Assembly (NCBI GenBank): GCA_001599755.1
Contig: BCHX01000001.1
Coordinates: 2,914,001 to 2,978,000 of the forward strand
Direction: 5' to 3'
Length of the DNA: 64,000 nt
Source of the DNA: Gliomastix tumulicola
Lineage: Eukaryota > Ascomycota > Sordariomycetes > Hypocreales > Bionectriaceae
Part shown: piece by piece, positions 42,745 through 53,530 of the stretch
Numbering within the stretch: the first letter of the stretch is position 1
Layout of the letters: every line of letters starts with the position of its first letter
Notes under the pieces: generated by a model
What the model saw: only the letters and a program-made list of their open reading frames with translations
Databases searched by the model: none
What the model was told of the DNA's origin: nothing
Translations under genes and position numbers: made by a program

Positions 42745-43561
42745 ATGGCTCGGCATCCTCTTCAGCGGCTCTCTTCGCCGTCCCGCAGCATGTCCTTGGT
42801 CCTCCATGTGCTGGGCGTGCTATCTTTCACATACAACTTCCACTTCTTGACAGTATGGGAGACTCCCTTCGCGGTTGCATATGGATGGCACTTCCAGTTC
42901 CTGACGATCCTCGGCCTGTCTGCCTCTCTCCTCTCCTTCGCGATTGGCATACTCAGTGACCTGACACTGAGTACTGTTCTCTTCAACATCAAGAATGCCA
43001 TCTGCATTGTTGCCACGCCGCTGGAGGTCCTCATCTCGCTACTCTACTGGGGTATTCGAGCGATTGATCCGAGCCTCTTGATGCCGGACGAGTTCCAGAT
43101 TGCTCTGATTCCCGACATTGGCTTCCATCTCGCCCCAGCGGTCTTCCTGACGCTGGACCTGGTGCTCTTCAGCCCACCGTGGACCATTCCCACCTATGGC
43201 GTCTTCTCCATCAGCACGGCTCTGGCTTTCTCATACTGGTATTGGGTGGAGTTGTGCTTCTCTCACAACGGATGGTATGGCTCCTTTCTAGCATCTGACC
43301 TGCCGCCGGGGCTTACGGTAGCCTCGGCGGACTACGGCACACAAGAGCTCCATCAGCTCAGGTTGACTAACAGGCTCCTCTCACAGGTACCCATACCCTC
43401 TATTTGGCCTGCTTAACACGGCCCAGCGCATCGTGCTATTCACCTTCTGCGCGTTTCTCACGACCGCGTCGTCGGCTCTTCTCAAGTGGATTTACGCGCG
43501 CGTCAATGGGTTCGAGGAGGCTCGGAAGGAAGCTTACAAGCCTGTCAAGAAAGTGCAGTGA
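42745..43561 (+). CDS. FAR-17a/AIG1-like integral membrane protein
   Basis: Two exons (42745-43274, 43387-43561) give 234 residues with about six membrane helices. Family marks are the NFHFLTVWETP region after helix 1, and HNGWYPYPLF formed across the splice, which holds the conserved His. Animal members (AIG1, ADTRP) are Thr/His hydrolases of fatty-acid esters of hydroxy fatty acids; by analogy the fungal protein may hydrolyse lipids in an internal membrane, but this is inference. The C-terminus is basic (EARKEAYKPVKKVQ). Intron retention would replace the last 58 residues with an unrelated tail, so the spliced form is preferred. Confidence 0.88.
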
Positions 43562-43957
43562 TGCACTGCCTGTTGAGGTTCTCCGTACACTTCAAAACCC
43601 CTAAAGCTCAGGGATAGACGTTAAACATACATGTAAAATAGCTAGCTACTAGTACTTAGATCATCTCCATCATAGAGCCCATGGCGAATTTAAATATTCG
43701 ATGTTCACTGGTTACTTTCCTCGCCCTTTACATGGTGTATAGACATACTGTGCGGGGTGGATCTTAATTCTATTTTCGCACGGTACGGACCGCGCCTAAA
43801 CAGCTTCAAGCAAAAAGGAAGGCGCGTCCGTCCTCGAAATGCCAAACATCCTGAAATCTGGACACAAAACGAAGAAAAAACCTCGCCTCAGAAAAGGACT
43901 GCTGGCTTTCCTCTTTCTGCCGAAAAACCTCTCTTTGAGATCTCCTCGCATTTCGCC
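43562..43957. other. Intergenic, FAR-17a to SLD5
   Basis: 396 bp. A Lys/Arg-rich open frame runs into the SLD5 leader (from 43757) but has no conservation I recognise; treated as leader. Confidence 0.5.
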
Positions 43958-44753
43958 ATGGACATTGACGACATTCTCCGCGAGGTTGACCCCTCTTCGA
44001 GAATCCCATCTCACGAGACTGGTGATCTCCAGTCCCTGACGCGACTCTGGGTGGCAGAGAGGTCTGCGCCCGAGCTTTTGAGGTAAAAATGGAAAATTTC
44101 TCCCTTCCGTAGTCATCATCTTTGATCTGACCCGGGTAATTGTCTAGTTGGCCTAAGGATGGCTTCTTTGAGCGCGTCAATGACAGGATCAAAGCTCAGA
44201 TTGAGAAGGTTGAGGACTTGACTGGCGACATGGACCCCAAGACCAATTTCGCCCTCATCGTCATCCAGACTGAGTTGGAGCGCTACAAGTTCCTCGTCAG
44301 AAGCTATCTGAGGGCCAGGATTGCCAAGGTAGGCCTGTTGAACCCTCCCTCGGTCACGTTGTGACAGGCAGTTGCTAACACGAGGAGCTGTAGATCGACA
44401 AGCACACGCTCTACTACCTATCCAATGCCGAGACAAGGGACCGTCTTTCACAAACAGAGCTGGCGTACGCGACGAAGCATCAGGCGTTACTCCATAACCA
44501 CTATCTGTCGTCGTTCCTCGCCTCTTTCCCGCAACAGCTGCAGAATCTTAACGACACAGCTGGAAACATCAGCATGATTGATACGCCAGACATGGAGACA
44601 GCCGTATTCATCCGCATGCTGCAGGATAGGGATGTCCACGGCCAGGGAACCGATGCCGATGTCACGCTGTCGGCGAAAGACGGCGACATATTGATCCTTC
44701 GGTGGTCGAGTGCGAAGCCAGTTGTCGAAGCTGGAGATGCCGAGCTGGTATGA
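43958..44753 (+). CDS. SLD5: GINS complex subunit SLD5
   Basis: Three exons (43958-44082, 44148-44328, 44394-44753) give 221 residues. Key regions are MDIDDILREVD, ELLSWPKDGFFERVNDRI formed across intron 1, QTELERYKFLVRSYLRARI-AKIDKH across intron 2, and YLSNAETRDRLS. The C-terminal beta-rich B domain ends DILILRWSSAKPVVEAGDAE. SLD5 is one of four GINS subunits that, with Cdc45 and MCM2-7, form the replicative helicase. Length and domain order (helical A domain first, B domain last) are as expected. Confidence 0.95.
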
Positions 44754-45583
44754 GCAACCCGGAATACTTCCCAGCTGCTCAATCGACTATAAATGGCTGT
44801 TCGCGATGTAGTGAAAACCATGTTCGATGCCTGACCCGGGCGCATCAGACTTGCAACGGGCAAGAGGGGTCACCAGGCTATCAAAGCCTGACATGCGCAT
44901 GGTACCTGGCCCTCCCACCGATCCGGCCCCGAAGGCTCTAGGGCCATACCACAGCTGACATGAGGCGACATTCGCCACTCGGTCATGGACACTAGCAGTC
45001 ACATGTTCTTCCGAGACGCTCTACCGCCAGTCCAATTTGGATTGGGCTAAGGGGTCGCCAGAAACCTCACCTTGACACACAACCCATCATAGAAGCCGGA
45101 TCACGAGTACATCGAGATATGGAATTCAGCGGCATCCTTCGCTGACGCTCCTCGACTACATATCATCGGGTACTATCCATCCTGTCACATACCAACCAGC
45201 CTTCTCCAAGCGCAGGCTTTGCCAGCCGAGTGAGACGAAAATCATGAGCTTTTCACGATCAGTCGCGACCTATCAATTCAGATCTTAATCAAAGAATTAC
45301 AGCGCTCGGAAGCGGCTTCTTATATTTACCCTGTCAAAATACTACAGTGCAATATCAGTCCCTCTCGACCAAAAGCCGGCCAGGTCTCTCCTCGAGTATT
45401 ACAATACAACCATAAACCATATCATCCAGTCTCGTCGAATCATATAAGTCGTACCAGCGAAGAACCTGCCGGGATCAAAAAGATCAATGACTCCTCGACA
45501 CCCTAATTCGCTAACCAGAAAAGGTGCCACAAAGAACCCGAAGGCATAGCCACTACCTATGTGACGTGCTGAAAAGAAGTTGC
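44754..45583. other. Intergenic, SLD5 to the large unknown gene
   Basis: 830 bp with no gene. It contains a 30-bp segment (44842-44871) nearly identical, in inverted orientation, to coding sequence of the next gene. Confidence 0.6.
44842..44871 (+). repeat. 30-bp segment matching the neighbouring gene in inverted orientation (28/30)
   Basis: The segment, with core ACTTGCAACGGGCAAGAGGG, matches the complement of 47160-47189 at 28 of 30 positions. Similarity stops abruptly on both sides. The core holds a CTTGC/GCAAG inverted repeat. Confidence 0.75.
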
Positions 45584-48022
45584 TCAAATAACATCAGGGC
45601 CGCGCTCGAAGGAGTAAAGAGACCACCCGTCACGATTGGGTGAAGGCTCTTCAGTGTCCGATTTGCGTCGAACAATGTGCCCCGCGACATTGACCATGCT
45701 GCTGCTGTTAGAAGCGAGCTGAGGTGTGACAATTCGCTGCAAAAGCAAAGGACGTCGGGAATTGGGTGGCTGTAACTGTTTGCTCGCCTCCGAGAGCTCG
45801 CTTCCGCTATTACTTGCGTTTCCCTCGGCGTTGCAAGCTGCCCGACTCGCCTTTTCGGAGTCTCGGCTACTGGGGGACGGGGCAGATATATTGGTGTTCG
45901 GCAAACTGTAAAGACTGGCAATAGTCGAACCACCAGGACGTTGCGGGCTGAGACGGCTTGCATTGGGAAGTGTGCTTGGCTCGTCGGCACGAAGCAAACG
46001 GTTTGGCTGCTGGCGTACTTTTTTCGGTCTTAGAGGAGCCAGCTCAAGCATGTTCTCCTCGTCGTCCGACTCATCACGCGCTACCATCTTTCCCTTCGCA
46101 TGGCGAGGAGCGTCCTGCGTGCTGACCAGAGAAACGCTGCCGCCGTGGTAGAAGGTGGCTGCCACGGCCTCGCTCTCCTCGCCATAGTAGGACTGATAGC
46201 CGGCGGCGGCGATGTTGGCATCGCTGTTCTCGCCAGCCATCCAGAGCTGACGCCGGCCTGGTGATCCTTCAGGCGTCACCGCGTCATTTGTGGCACCGAT
46301 ACTATCGGTGTCCGCCAGACTGGGGGTCGCCTCCCTAGAAATCTTGTCACTCCCATCCTCACTCATCAGGAGCCGTTCGAGGCTTGTAGGGGAAGGGCTA
46401 TAGTCAAGGAATAGCCTGAGGTTTCCCTGCCTTGGCTTTTTGTTCAGCCGTCGGGGGGATCTTTCTGGCACTGGAGGCGGTGTGTTGTCCGGCGAATACG
46501 ACGACTGTGCAGCTGAGACCGCACGCTCGAGAGCCGTCGGCGCTGTGATGACGCTGAGTGTTGACAGGGCGTCATCGTTCTCGGGCATCACGGTATTCCG
46601 GAGCACCATTTTGAGATCACCACGGACACGGTCGAGAACCAAGTTCAGAATCTCGGTCTTGTCGAGCTCGGAGGATCCAGGAAAGCCAAACAGTCCTGTA
46701 TTCGATACTTTGCCTCCGCTGATGTGCGTATCAAGAATCAAGTGGCCGCGCTTATGGGCAGTGATCAGGGCTGAAACACCGCGGCGATTCAGCTCATGCC
46801 TGATACCAACGGGAAGGCGTTCGACGAGCTTCATGATGGTGTAGCGGTCCCTGTAGGTGGACGAGTCAAAGGAGAGGGTCAGGGGATTCTCGATCGTCCA
46901 TCCCTCGCCCCTGATCTCGTGGACCTGGACCTTGAGGTCATCGGCAGTATCAAGAACCATGTCGGCTTGAGCCCGCGCATGGTCGATCTGCCTTTCAAGG
47001 TCGTCCACAAAAGAGAGGAACCTGTCTTCGTCGCTGTGCGGTAGGAGGACACGATAGCTTGTCAGGCGGACAGATAGATGAGGGTAGCTGGGGCCCAGCT
47101 CGTTCTTGATCCGAATGAGGAGCTCGAAGGCGCCGAGGCCAAAATGCTTGCACCCCAGCGAGCCCTCTTGCCCGTTGCAAGTGTGATGCATTGCTTTAAA
47201 TGAGGAGTCCAGCTCACTCACGGCATGCCGTGCGACCTCGGATACATCCGACATGAGCGCCTCAGCAACGGCTAGAGGCAAAGGGGTGCTTTGATGGCTC
47301 ATACTAGTCTGAGCCCAGTTCCGGGAGAGGCCGTTATCGTGCGTTCGGACAGAAACCTCGACCGAATATCCAGGTTCGTGCAGTCGGGACGGAATGCAGC
47401 AGAGGCTCTGCGGCCCATTGATAACTGGGCTGACCGTCCGGTGGCGCAGGGGATCTAGACCGCCGAGGAAAGAAGGGAGCTCCCACACGAAATCGGGATC
47501 GTGATGCGTCATGTACCGCGCAATCATACGGTCAACCTCGATAGTCAGGTCCTGGAGCCTGCCAACGCCGATGGGGTGCTTCTCGAATGACGCGAAGCGC
47601 AGTTCAGCCCAAAGGCGTCCACGGCGATGGATGCTGATGAAGATGTGGTATCGCGACGTCTTCATCTTGCCGTTGACCTCATCGAGGGCTTCCAGGGCCT
47701 CGACGTCCTGGCGCGTAATAATCTCCTTCGTGCAATGGTCAAGATGCTCCTTGAGCCCATTGCACATTTCGTCGGAATCGGTGAAGGAGGGCGCCGCATT
47801 GTACGTCCTGTCCGAGCGGTAATCCATCGGACTCTCGCATCGGATCGTCATGGCGATCCGGAGCGCCGTCATGACGTCGGGAGTGATGGGACGAATATCG
47901 GGTGACGCTCGGCGGCGCTGGAGCTTCCTACCCTCCTTTGCAAAGGCGCCGAGGCGTTTGAAGCTCTCCATGAGCTTTTTGCCGGCCTCGAGAGCGCGAG
48001 GTCGGAACTTGTCGCGAAACAT
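45584..48022 (-). CDS. Large fungal hypothetical protein
   Basis: Not recognised. An intronless 812-residue protein from the first ATG (48022). The N-terminal two-thirds (to about 490) has the look of a folded domain: mixed helix and strand, conserved-looking segments such as ISIHRRGRLWAELRFASFEK, FLGGLDPLRHRTVSP, VSVRTHDNGLSRNW and LFGFPGSSELDKTE. The C-terminal third is Ser/Pro-rich, charged and probably disordered (PPPVPERSPRRLNKKPRQ). No signal peptide, membrane segment or catalytic motif is obvious. Residues around 279-288 (TCNGQEGSLG) are encoded by the 30-bp segment repeated downstream in inverted orientation. Function unknown. Confidence 0.85.
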   Translation of the reverse strand: MFRDKFRPRALEAGKKLMESFKRLGAFAKEGRKLQRRRASPDIRPITPDVMTALRIAMTIRCESPMDYRSDRTYNAAPSFTDSDEMCNGLKEHLDHCTKEIITRQDVEALEALDEVNGKMKTSRYHIFISIHRRGRLWAELRFASFEKHPIGVGRLQDLTIEVDRMIARYMTHHDPDFVWELPSFLGGLDPLRHRTVSPVINGPQSLCCIPSRLHEPGYSVEVSVRTHDNGLSRNWAQTSMSHQSTPLPLAVAEALMSDVSEVARHAVSELDSSFKAMHHTCNGQEGSLGCKHFGLGAFELLIRIKNELGPSYPHLSVRLTSYRVLLPHSDEDRFLSFVDDLERQIDHARAQADMVLDTADDLKVQVHEIRGEGWTIENPLTLSFDSSTYRDRYTIMKLVERLPVGIRHELNRRGVSALITAHKRGHLILDTHISGGKVSNTGLFGFPGSSELDKTEILNLVLDRVRGDLKMVLRNTVMPENDDALSTLSVITAPTALERAVSAAQSSYSPDNTPPPVPERSPRRLNKKPRQGNLRLFLDYSPSPTSLERLLMSEDGSDKISREATPSLADTDSIGATNDAVTPEGSPGRRQLWMAGENSDANIAAAGYQSYYGEESEAVAATFYHGGSVSLVSTQDAPRHAKGKMVARDESDDEENMLELAPLRPKKVRQQPNRLLRADEPSTLPNASRLSPQRPGGSTIASLYSLPNTNISAPSPSSRDSEKASRAACNAEGNASNSGSELSEASKQLQPPNSRRPLLLQRIVTPQLASNSSSMVNVAGHIVRRKSDTEEPSPNRDGWSLYSFERGPDVI
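47160..47189 (-). repeat. 30-bp coding segment repeated at 44842-44871
   Basis: Lies in the large unknown gene and encodes HHTCNGQEGS. The other copy is non-coding, 2.3 kb away and inverted. Confidence 0.75.
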
Positions 48023-48829
48023 GGCGACGATGTTCAACGGCTGTGACGCGCCGTGTGTATATCGGGAGAAGGAGGAAGGAAGAAGGGGTATAAGGAAATA
48101 TGTGACGCGGGGGAAGAGCTTTGGAAAGGATGTGGAATGCTGAGATTATGAGGAGGTCTCAGATGTCGAGCTCAAGAAGGAGGGAAAAAGGGGGGGGCAT
48201 CAACCTCGCAGCGTGGTAGAGGAGGAATGCAATAATTGTGATCTTATATGAGATCAAGGAATGGAGATAAATCGTCTGCCAGAAGCGATGAATGATTTCT
48301 TGCGAGTTGTCTTCATGAATCTACTCAGTTGACTAAATGATGGGCTCTGCATTAAGGATAACACACATCAAGGTTGTCAAGCAAGGGACAGAAGAGGGTG
48401 GCAAACAAGGGATGTGTAGTTAGGTATATCTAACAGAGCAACGTGGTGTTTTCGCAGGGCATTTCCATGTTCACTGGCTTGGACTTGACGCGAACAATTT
48501 GCTGGCGGGTTTCGAGGCAACAAAGGGGCGACGAGGATAGCCGTTGACAGCCTCTGAACAGAGCTGAACATGCCGCTTGAGGAACCCTCAGCGGGGAAAA
48601 GACACAGCAGGTGCGGCGAGGAACATGATAGTAACGCACCATGGAACAAGGACAAAACAGTAACCTCCATATTCCTAGGCGTCTTAATCTGAACCCTGTC
48701 GTAGCTGTGGAAGCCCCTCCGACGGACGGATGTGTGTGTCCCTGGAACGGTAAACTTGACAGATGAACTCGTTATAGTCTCGCATTATGATCTTTCTATG
48801 TTCCTCCAACGCCCCTGATTTTCCAGACC
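48023..48829. other. Intergenic, unknown gene promoter and UTP18 3' flank
   Basis: 807 bp. Purine-rich near the start of the unknown gene (48060-48200). No gene seen. Confidence 0.5.
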
Positions 48830-50662
48830 TCAGTTCCTGATATGCCATAGTCTGATCTTCCCAGTATCGTTCCCGACAGCCAACATGTCGCTCTGCCGTC
48901 CAAAGGCCACCGCCGTGATCCGACCCAGAGGCGTCTGCCTGGTCGGCCAGTTCTTGTAGATGGTGCAGCTGGGCAGGTGCACGACCTTGAGCGCGTCTCT
49001 CTTGTCCTGCGACGCGAAAGCGAAGAGCTGGCCGTCGGGCGAGAACTCGAGGAAGGTGATGGGCGTGACGAGCTGGTCAAAGACACGTCGGGGCTCCGGC
49101 CGCGGCTTGAGCGTGACGGAGCTAATGCTGTCTGTAGCAGAGATCTTAGAGGTGGTAGTAGTAGTAGTGGTAGTAGTCGGTTCGAGGAGCTCGACGCGTT
49201 CGTAGATGTTGGTGATGCCGCTGTTGGATCCCGTAGCGATCCATCGGTCACCGCCCAGCTGGCTCGGGCCGCCGCTCCCGCCGAGGGCAATGGCGATCGA
49301 CCCGACGCTGCCCTCGTCCGTCCACGTGCCGACGAACTTGCGGCTCTCGAGGCTGTACTCGCCGATCTGCCCGTCTCTGCCCAGGATGCTCAGGCCGTCG
49401 CCGCTCCTCCACCACGCAAAGTCCGCGATGCCGTTGCGGCTCGTCATCCGCGCCGAGGCGACCCACTGCATCGTCGCCGTGTTCAGGATCGACACCACAC
49501 CGCCTCCCTTCTTCCCCGACCCGATGATGCCGATGTACCGCCCGCAGGGGCTCAGGCGGAACTGCTCCATCGTCTTGTGCTCCTTCTCGTGGCCCTGGAC
49601 CTGCGCCGTCCGCTGCACGAGGCCCGCCGGCAGATCCCACTGCTGCAGGTACCGCCTGCGCCCTGCGAAGAAGATGCGGTCGCCCTGCGGGAGAAGGAAC
49701 GCAGCGCGGCGCACGTCGACCTGGCGCGCCTGCACCGACGTCAGCCGCGGGTTCGGCGTCGGGTGCGCGTCGGGCGCGACGTGGTGCAGGAACAGCACCG
49801 ACGCCGTGCTCGCGGACAGCAAGACCGGGTACTGCGGGTGGAAGGCCAGGCTGGCGACGGCCGTCTTGTGCTGGTCGGGGATCTCGCGCGTGGCCTCGAT
49901 GCCCAGGACCTCCGGGCGGAGCCGCCTCTTCTGCCCGGCGCCGCCGCCCTCGCCGTAGCCAGACAGCTTGTTCACGTTGCGGAGGAAGGCCTCGAGCGGC
50001 TGCGCGTGTGCGTCTTCGGCTTCTTCATCATCATCATCAGAGGATCCTGAGGATGAGGGATCGGAGCCTGCGGAGGAGCGTCGGCGGCGCTTCGTGGGGG
50101 GGCCTTCGGTCTTGGCCCAGGCGGGCAGCGGGTTGATGCGCAGGTATTCCTTCCTCAGGCGGCGGCTGTACTCGGCGCCGCTGACGACGTCGTCCTCCTC
50201 GGTCTCGCGGAGCTTCCGCAGCCGGGACACGTTGGCCAGCGACACGGCCAGCTTCTCGTCGTCGCTGTCGTGCCACGCCGGCTGGTCGCCCTCGGCCATC
50301 TTCTGCAGCCCGCTCGCGAGCTTCGCGGCGGCCCCTGCTGCGTCCACGCCGACGGTGTCGAGCGTGAAGAGGTCCGTGTCGTCCACATCCTCCAATTCAT
50401 TGTCGTCGCCCTCACCGCCACCGCCGCCGCCCGCGAGCGGTAGCATCTGGTAGTTGCCATCGACATCCTCACCCGCCTTGAGCAGGTTTTCCCTGAACCC
50501 GCTCTTGTCGCCGAGGACGAGTCGCTCCAGCTCCTCCTCGTCTGAGTCGGCCTCGTATGCGGGTGCCCGGCGGCGGGCCGTCTTCTCGTCGGGGGAGTCG
50601 AAGCCTCCGAAGTCGCTCTCGGAGGACGAGACGTCCACGTCGTCTTCTCTCGGCGGCGGCAT
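48830..50662 (-). CDS. UTP18: U3 snoRNP / small-subunit processome protein UTP18
   Basis: An intronless 610-residue protein. The acidic N-terminus (DVDVSSSESDFGGFD and later EEEDEED-like stretches) is followed by a linker with a basic patch (PTKRRRR). A WD40 propeller occupies about 250-610, with segments such as ASLAFHPQYPVLLSAS, RYLQQWDLPAG, FLEFSPDGQLFAFASQD and LAVGNDTGKIRLW at the end. This order and the Asp/Glu-rich N-terminus match Utp18, needed for 18S rRNA maturation and for exosome recruitment to the nucleolus. Poly-Thr (TTTTTTTTT) and poly-Gly runs are insertions typical of GC-rich fungi. Confidence 0.93.
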   Translation of the reverse strand: MPPPREDDVDVSSSESDFGGFDSPDEKTARRRAPAYEADSDEEELERLVLGDKSGFRENLLKAGEDVDGNYQMLPLAGGGGGGEGDDNELEDVDDTDLFTLDTVGVDAAGAAAKLASGLQKMAEGDQPAWHDSDDEKLAVSLANVSRLRKLRETEEDDVVSGAEYSRRLRKEYLRINPLPAWAKTEGPPTKRRRRSSAGSDPSSSGSSDDDDEEAEDAHAQPLEAFLRNVNKLSGYGEGGGAGQKRRLRPEVLGIEATREIPDQHKTAVASLAFHPQYPVLLSASTASVLFLHHVAPDAHPTPNPRLTSVQARQVDVRRAAFLLPQGDRIFFAGRRRYLQQWDLPAGLVQRTAQVQGHEKEHKTMEQFRLSPCGRYIGIIGSGKKGGGVVSILNTATMQWVASARMTSRNGIADFAWWRSGDGLSILGRDGQIGEYSLESRKFVGTWTDEGSVGSIAIALGGSGGPSQLGGDRWIATGSNSGITNIYERVELLEPTTTTTTTTTSKISATDSISSVTLKPRPEPRRVFDQLVTPITFLEFSPDGQLFAFASQDKRDALKVVHLPSCTIYKNWPTRQTPLGRITAVAFGRQSDMLAVGNDTGKIRLWHIRN

Positions 50663-50948
50663 TTTTTCTTTTTCTGGGGGGCGCTTCTGGAGGTAGAAGG
50701 GGGGGATTAGTGTGGGAGGTGGTGCAGTTACTCAATCGTCCCTCACTTTTTTTTTTTTTTCCTGGCATTGAACTTTCAGCCTTGCAGGGTGCCCCGCTGT
50801 GGGGTAATTTAATTATCCAATCATTGAACCGTTTACATAAGGCTGCCAACCCCAACCCTTGAAAACATCGAGACTTGGAAGATAAACAGTGCTTGCATAT
50901 TATTACAATTAAGATGGAAGAAAACTGGCGCTTGTGTGAATATTCTAT

Positions 50949-53530
50949 CTACGAACGAAGTGACAGGCTCAAGTCGCCCTCTATCCTCGACAGCTCCGGG
51001 CTCACCGACTCGGCGCTCCTCAGCGTCATCCTCGCCCCCTTCTGCGCCACGTCAATGAGCTTCTCCACGCTCCCGCCCCGGGCCAGCCCCGAGACCAGGA
51101 CGCCCAGGAACGTGTCGCCGGCGCCGTTGACGGAGACGACGTCCTTGACGCTCTCTGCGGCGGGGAAGAGACGCATGTAGATGCCGCCCACGGTCGGGTG
51201 ATCGGGTGCCGAGCGGGTGAGGATGAACTCCTGCGAGTCGCGGTCGTAGAGCCTGGGGTCGTCCCGGCCAAGGATGGACGTGAGGAGGACGCCCTGGGGG
51301 CCGAGCTTCGTGATCAGGGTCGGGATGTATGGCAGCAGCTGGACGGACTGCACCGGTATGCCAGCGTCCGTGAGGGCAGTCCCCGCCAGCTGCACGAAGC
51401 GGTTCCGCGCGCCTCTCATGCCGAAGGCGTCGATGACCTGGAACCATTCGCTCGAGTCGAGGTACCCATTCTCCTTGGCTGTCTCATGCATGGCGCGCAG
51501 CTCGTACTCATTCGGCGACGCGAGGTCGATGCTAGCCTCGGGGAAGACTGTCAGAGGAGAGACACCGCGGAAAGGGCCGAACAGACGGGCGGACTTTTCC
51601 GCGGACACGGGCTCGAAGACAACTTTACATGAGGGCTGGGCCTTACCCGCCCGCACCCAGGCCTTGATGTCGTCGACGCCCCAGTTCCCGTCCACGACGA
51701 GCCATCTGGGCTTCGCCGTCTCCACGACGGACCGCCAGTGATCGTGGAAGGTGTGGCTGGAGAAGATGTTCATGTCGGCCATGGCGAGCATGAGATTCTT
51801 GGCGCCGTCGTTGACGGCGACATACTGAGCTGTCCGGTTGGCAGGGGAGTACTCCTGGCCGAGCTGGCGGATGAAGGTGGTGTCCATGCCTGAGGATTGG
51901 AGGGAGGAGAGAACGGTGGCGCCAGCGCTAATTTGGGAGACGGAAGGATCAGTCATCACGCCCATGGTAATTCAACATCTCACGTTTCGATGTCAGCAAG
52001 TAGAGGCTGCAAGGCTACTCACACATCGTCGCCTACCAAGCTACACAGTTTCACCTTGCTCGACGTGGTCGCCCGGTGCGCAGCGAGGGCGACATTGTGC
52101 CCAACACCACCGATGGACTGGCTGATGGCAGCAGGGTTGGACACATGGAGCTTCGGCGTGGCATCACTAGCATTCGCACCGGCGTAGTCACAGCTCAGAT
52201 CGACGGCAACGGAGCCGGCGACGAGGATATCAGCCGTCGGATCAGCTACGCGGGGTTCAGGCGACGGCGTCGGCGTCGGCGTCGGCGGTGGTGAGGGAGG
52301 AGAGGAGGAGGTCCGAAAGGATGCGGTAGTATTTCTACATAGCGGCATTTCATCAGATCTAGAACCCGTACAACTTCCGCTCGTCACGCGCGCATGCGCA
52401 TGCGGCACCACTTACGAGCTCGGGGCCGGCTGCCACCCCCCGGGGGAGAGCAGGCTGGACAGCTCGACGGACACTCTCGTCGCGCGGACAATGTTGGACC
52501 GGACGAGGGCCTTGTTGGCGACGTACGCCTTGTCCCCCGTCAGCTCCTTCAGCCGGCCGAGGACGTAGGGCGTGTTGGTGCTGCCCGTGAAGCCCTTCTG
52601 GTCCGCCTCGCGCACGGCCTGATCGATGGCGGAGCCGATCTCGGCGGCCGGGATGGCAAACTCCTCGGGGATCGGGTTCGCGAACAGCATGCCCGACTCG
52701 ATGCTCAGCCTCTCCTGGGCGAGGATGATGGCCGCGGCCTCGCGCTCGCTGTAGACGACGGACGGGCTCTTGGTGCCGCTGTCGCGTGCCCAGAACGCGG
52801 GGAAGTCAACGCTGCCCGTTCTGCCATCAGCAAAGGTAGACACGAGGGCTCCCTGCGTCTCGAGGAACTCGAGCGTGCGGGGAATATCCAGGAAGCCCTT
52901 GGAGCCGCTGCTGATGACGGCGACCCTCGTGCGACCCAGCTCTGTGAGATCGGCCGAGACATCCAACGAGTTCTCCCCGCCGCGGTGGACACCACCGAGA
53001 CCGCCCGTGCCGAAGACGCGGATCCCGGCTAACCTAGCAAGCAGCATCGTGCCAGCAATCGTCGTGCCGCCGTTGATAGGGCGACCGGCGATGCCCGCGC
53101 CGACGAGGTAGGACACGTCCCGGCGGGAGACCTTGACGGTACCTGGCGTCTCGATCATGCGGACGATCTCAGCAGGGGTCACGCCGACCTTGGGCACGCC
53201 ATCGACAATGGCAATGATGGCGGGGATACCGCCGTGACTCCGGACGAGAGCCTCGTGCTCGGCAGCGAGATCGAGGCCCATGGCACCGTGGGTGTAGATG
53301 GTCGACTCGAGAGCGACGACGGGCTTGTCAGTGGCCACGGCGTCAGCAACCTCGTCCGAGACCTGGAGGAGACCCTTGTGAGCGGCTTGGGACGCCGAAA
53401 CACTCATGAGACGGCGCGGCAGACGCGACGGCGGGAGGCAGCAGATATGGCTGGAGGACGCGGGGGAGGGACGGGTGGCAGCCAGGCAGCCTCGCCTGAG
53501 GACGGGCGCTGCTCGCTGGAACCAGGCCAT
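50949..53530 (-). CDS. Bifunctional pseudouridine-degrading enzyme (glycosidase plus PfkB-type kinase)
   Basis: Three exons (52416-53530, 52023-52334, 50949-51927) give 801 residues. A mitochondrial-type leader (FQRAAPVLRRGCLAATR) precedes the pseudouridine-5'-phosphate glycosidase domain (about 50-365; VALESTIYTHGAMG, GVPKVGVTP, GTGGLGGVHRGGE, NPIPEEFAIP). A Ser/Pro/Thr linker (PPSPPPTPTPTPSPEP) follows. The C-terminal PfkB-family kinase domain (about 400-801) has VAGSVAVDLSC, SIGGVGHNVALAAHR and the anion-hole motif NGAGDTFLGVL. Pseudouridine is phosphorylated, then cleaved to uracil and ribose 5-phosphate. The fusion is known in fungi (for example S. pombe SPAC1861.05). Both introns lie in or just after the linker, and all three junctions keep frame. 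Confidence 0.93.

Noticed and set aside
48023..48037. Extra five residues at the N-terminus of the 812-residue protein
   Set aside because: The longer frame begins at TTG; the first ATG is at 48022.
48977..50050. 357-codon plus-strand open frame opposite UTP18
   Set aside because: Arg/Ala/Asp-rich mirror of UTP18; no start context or domain.
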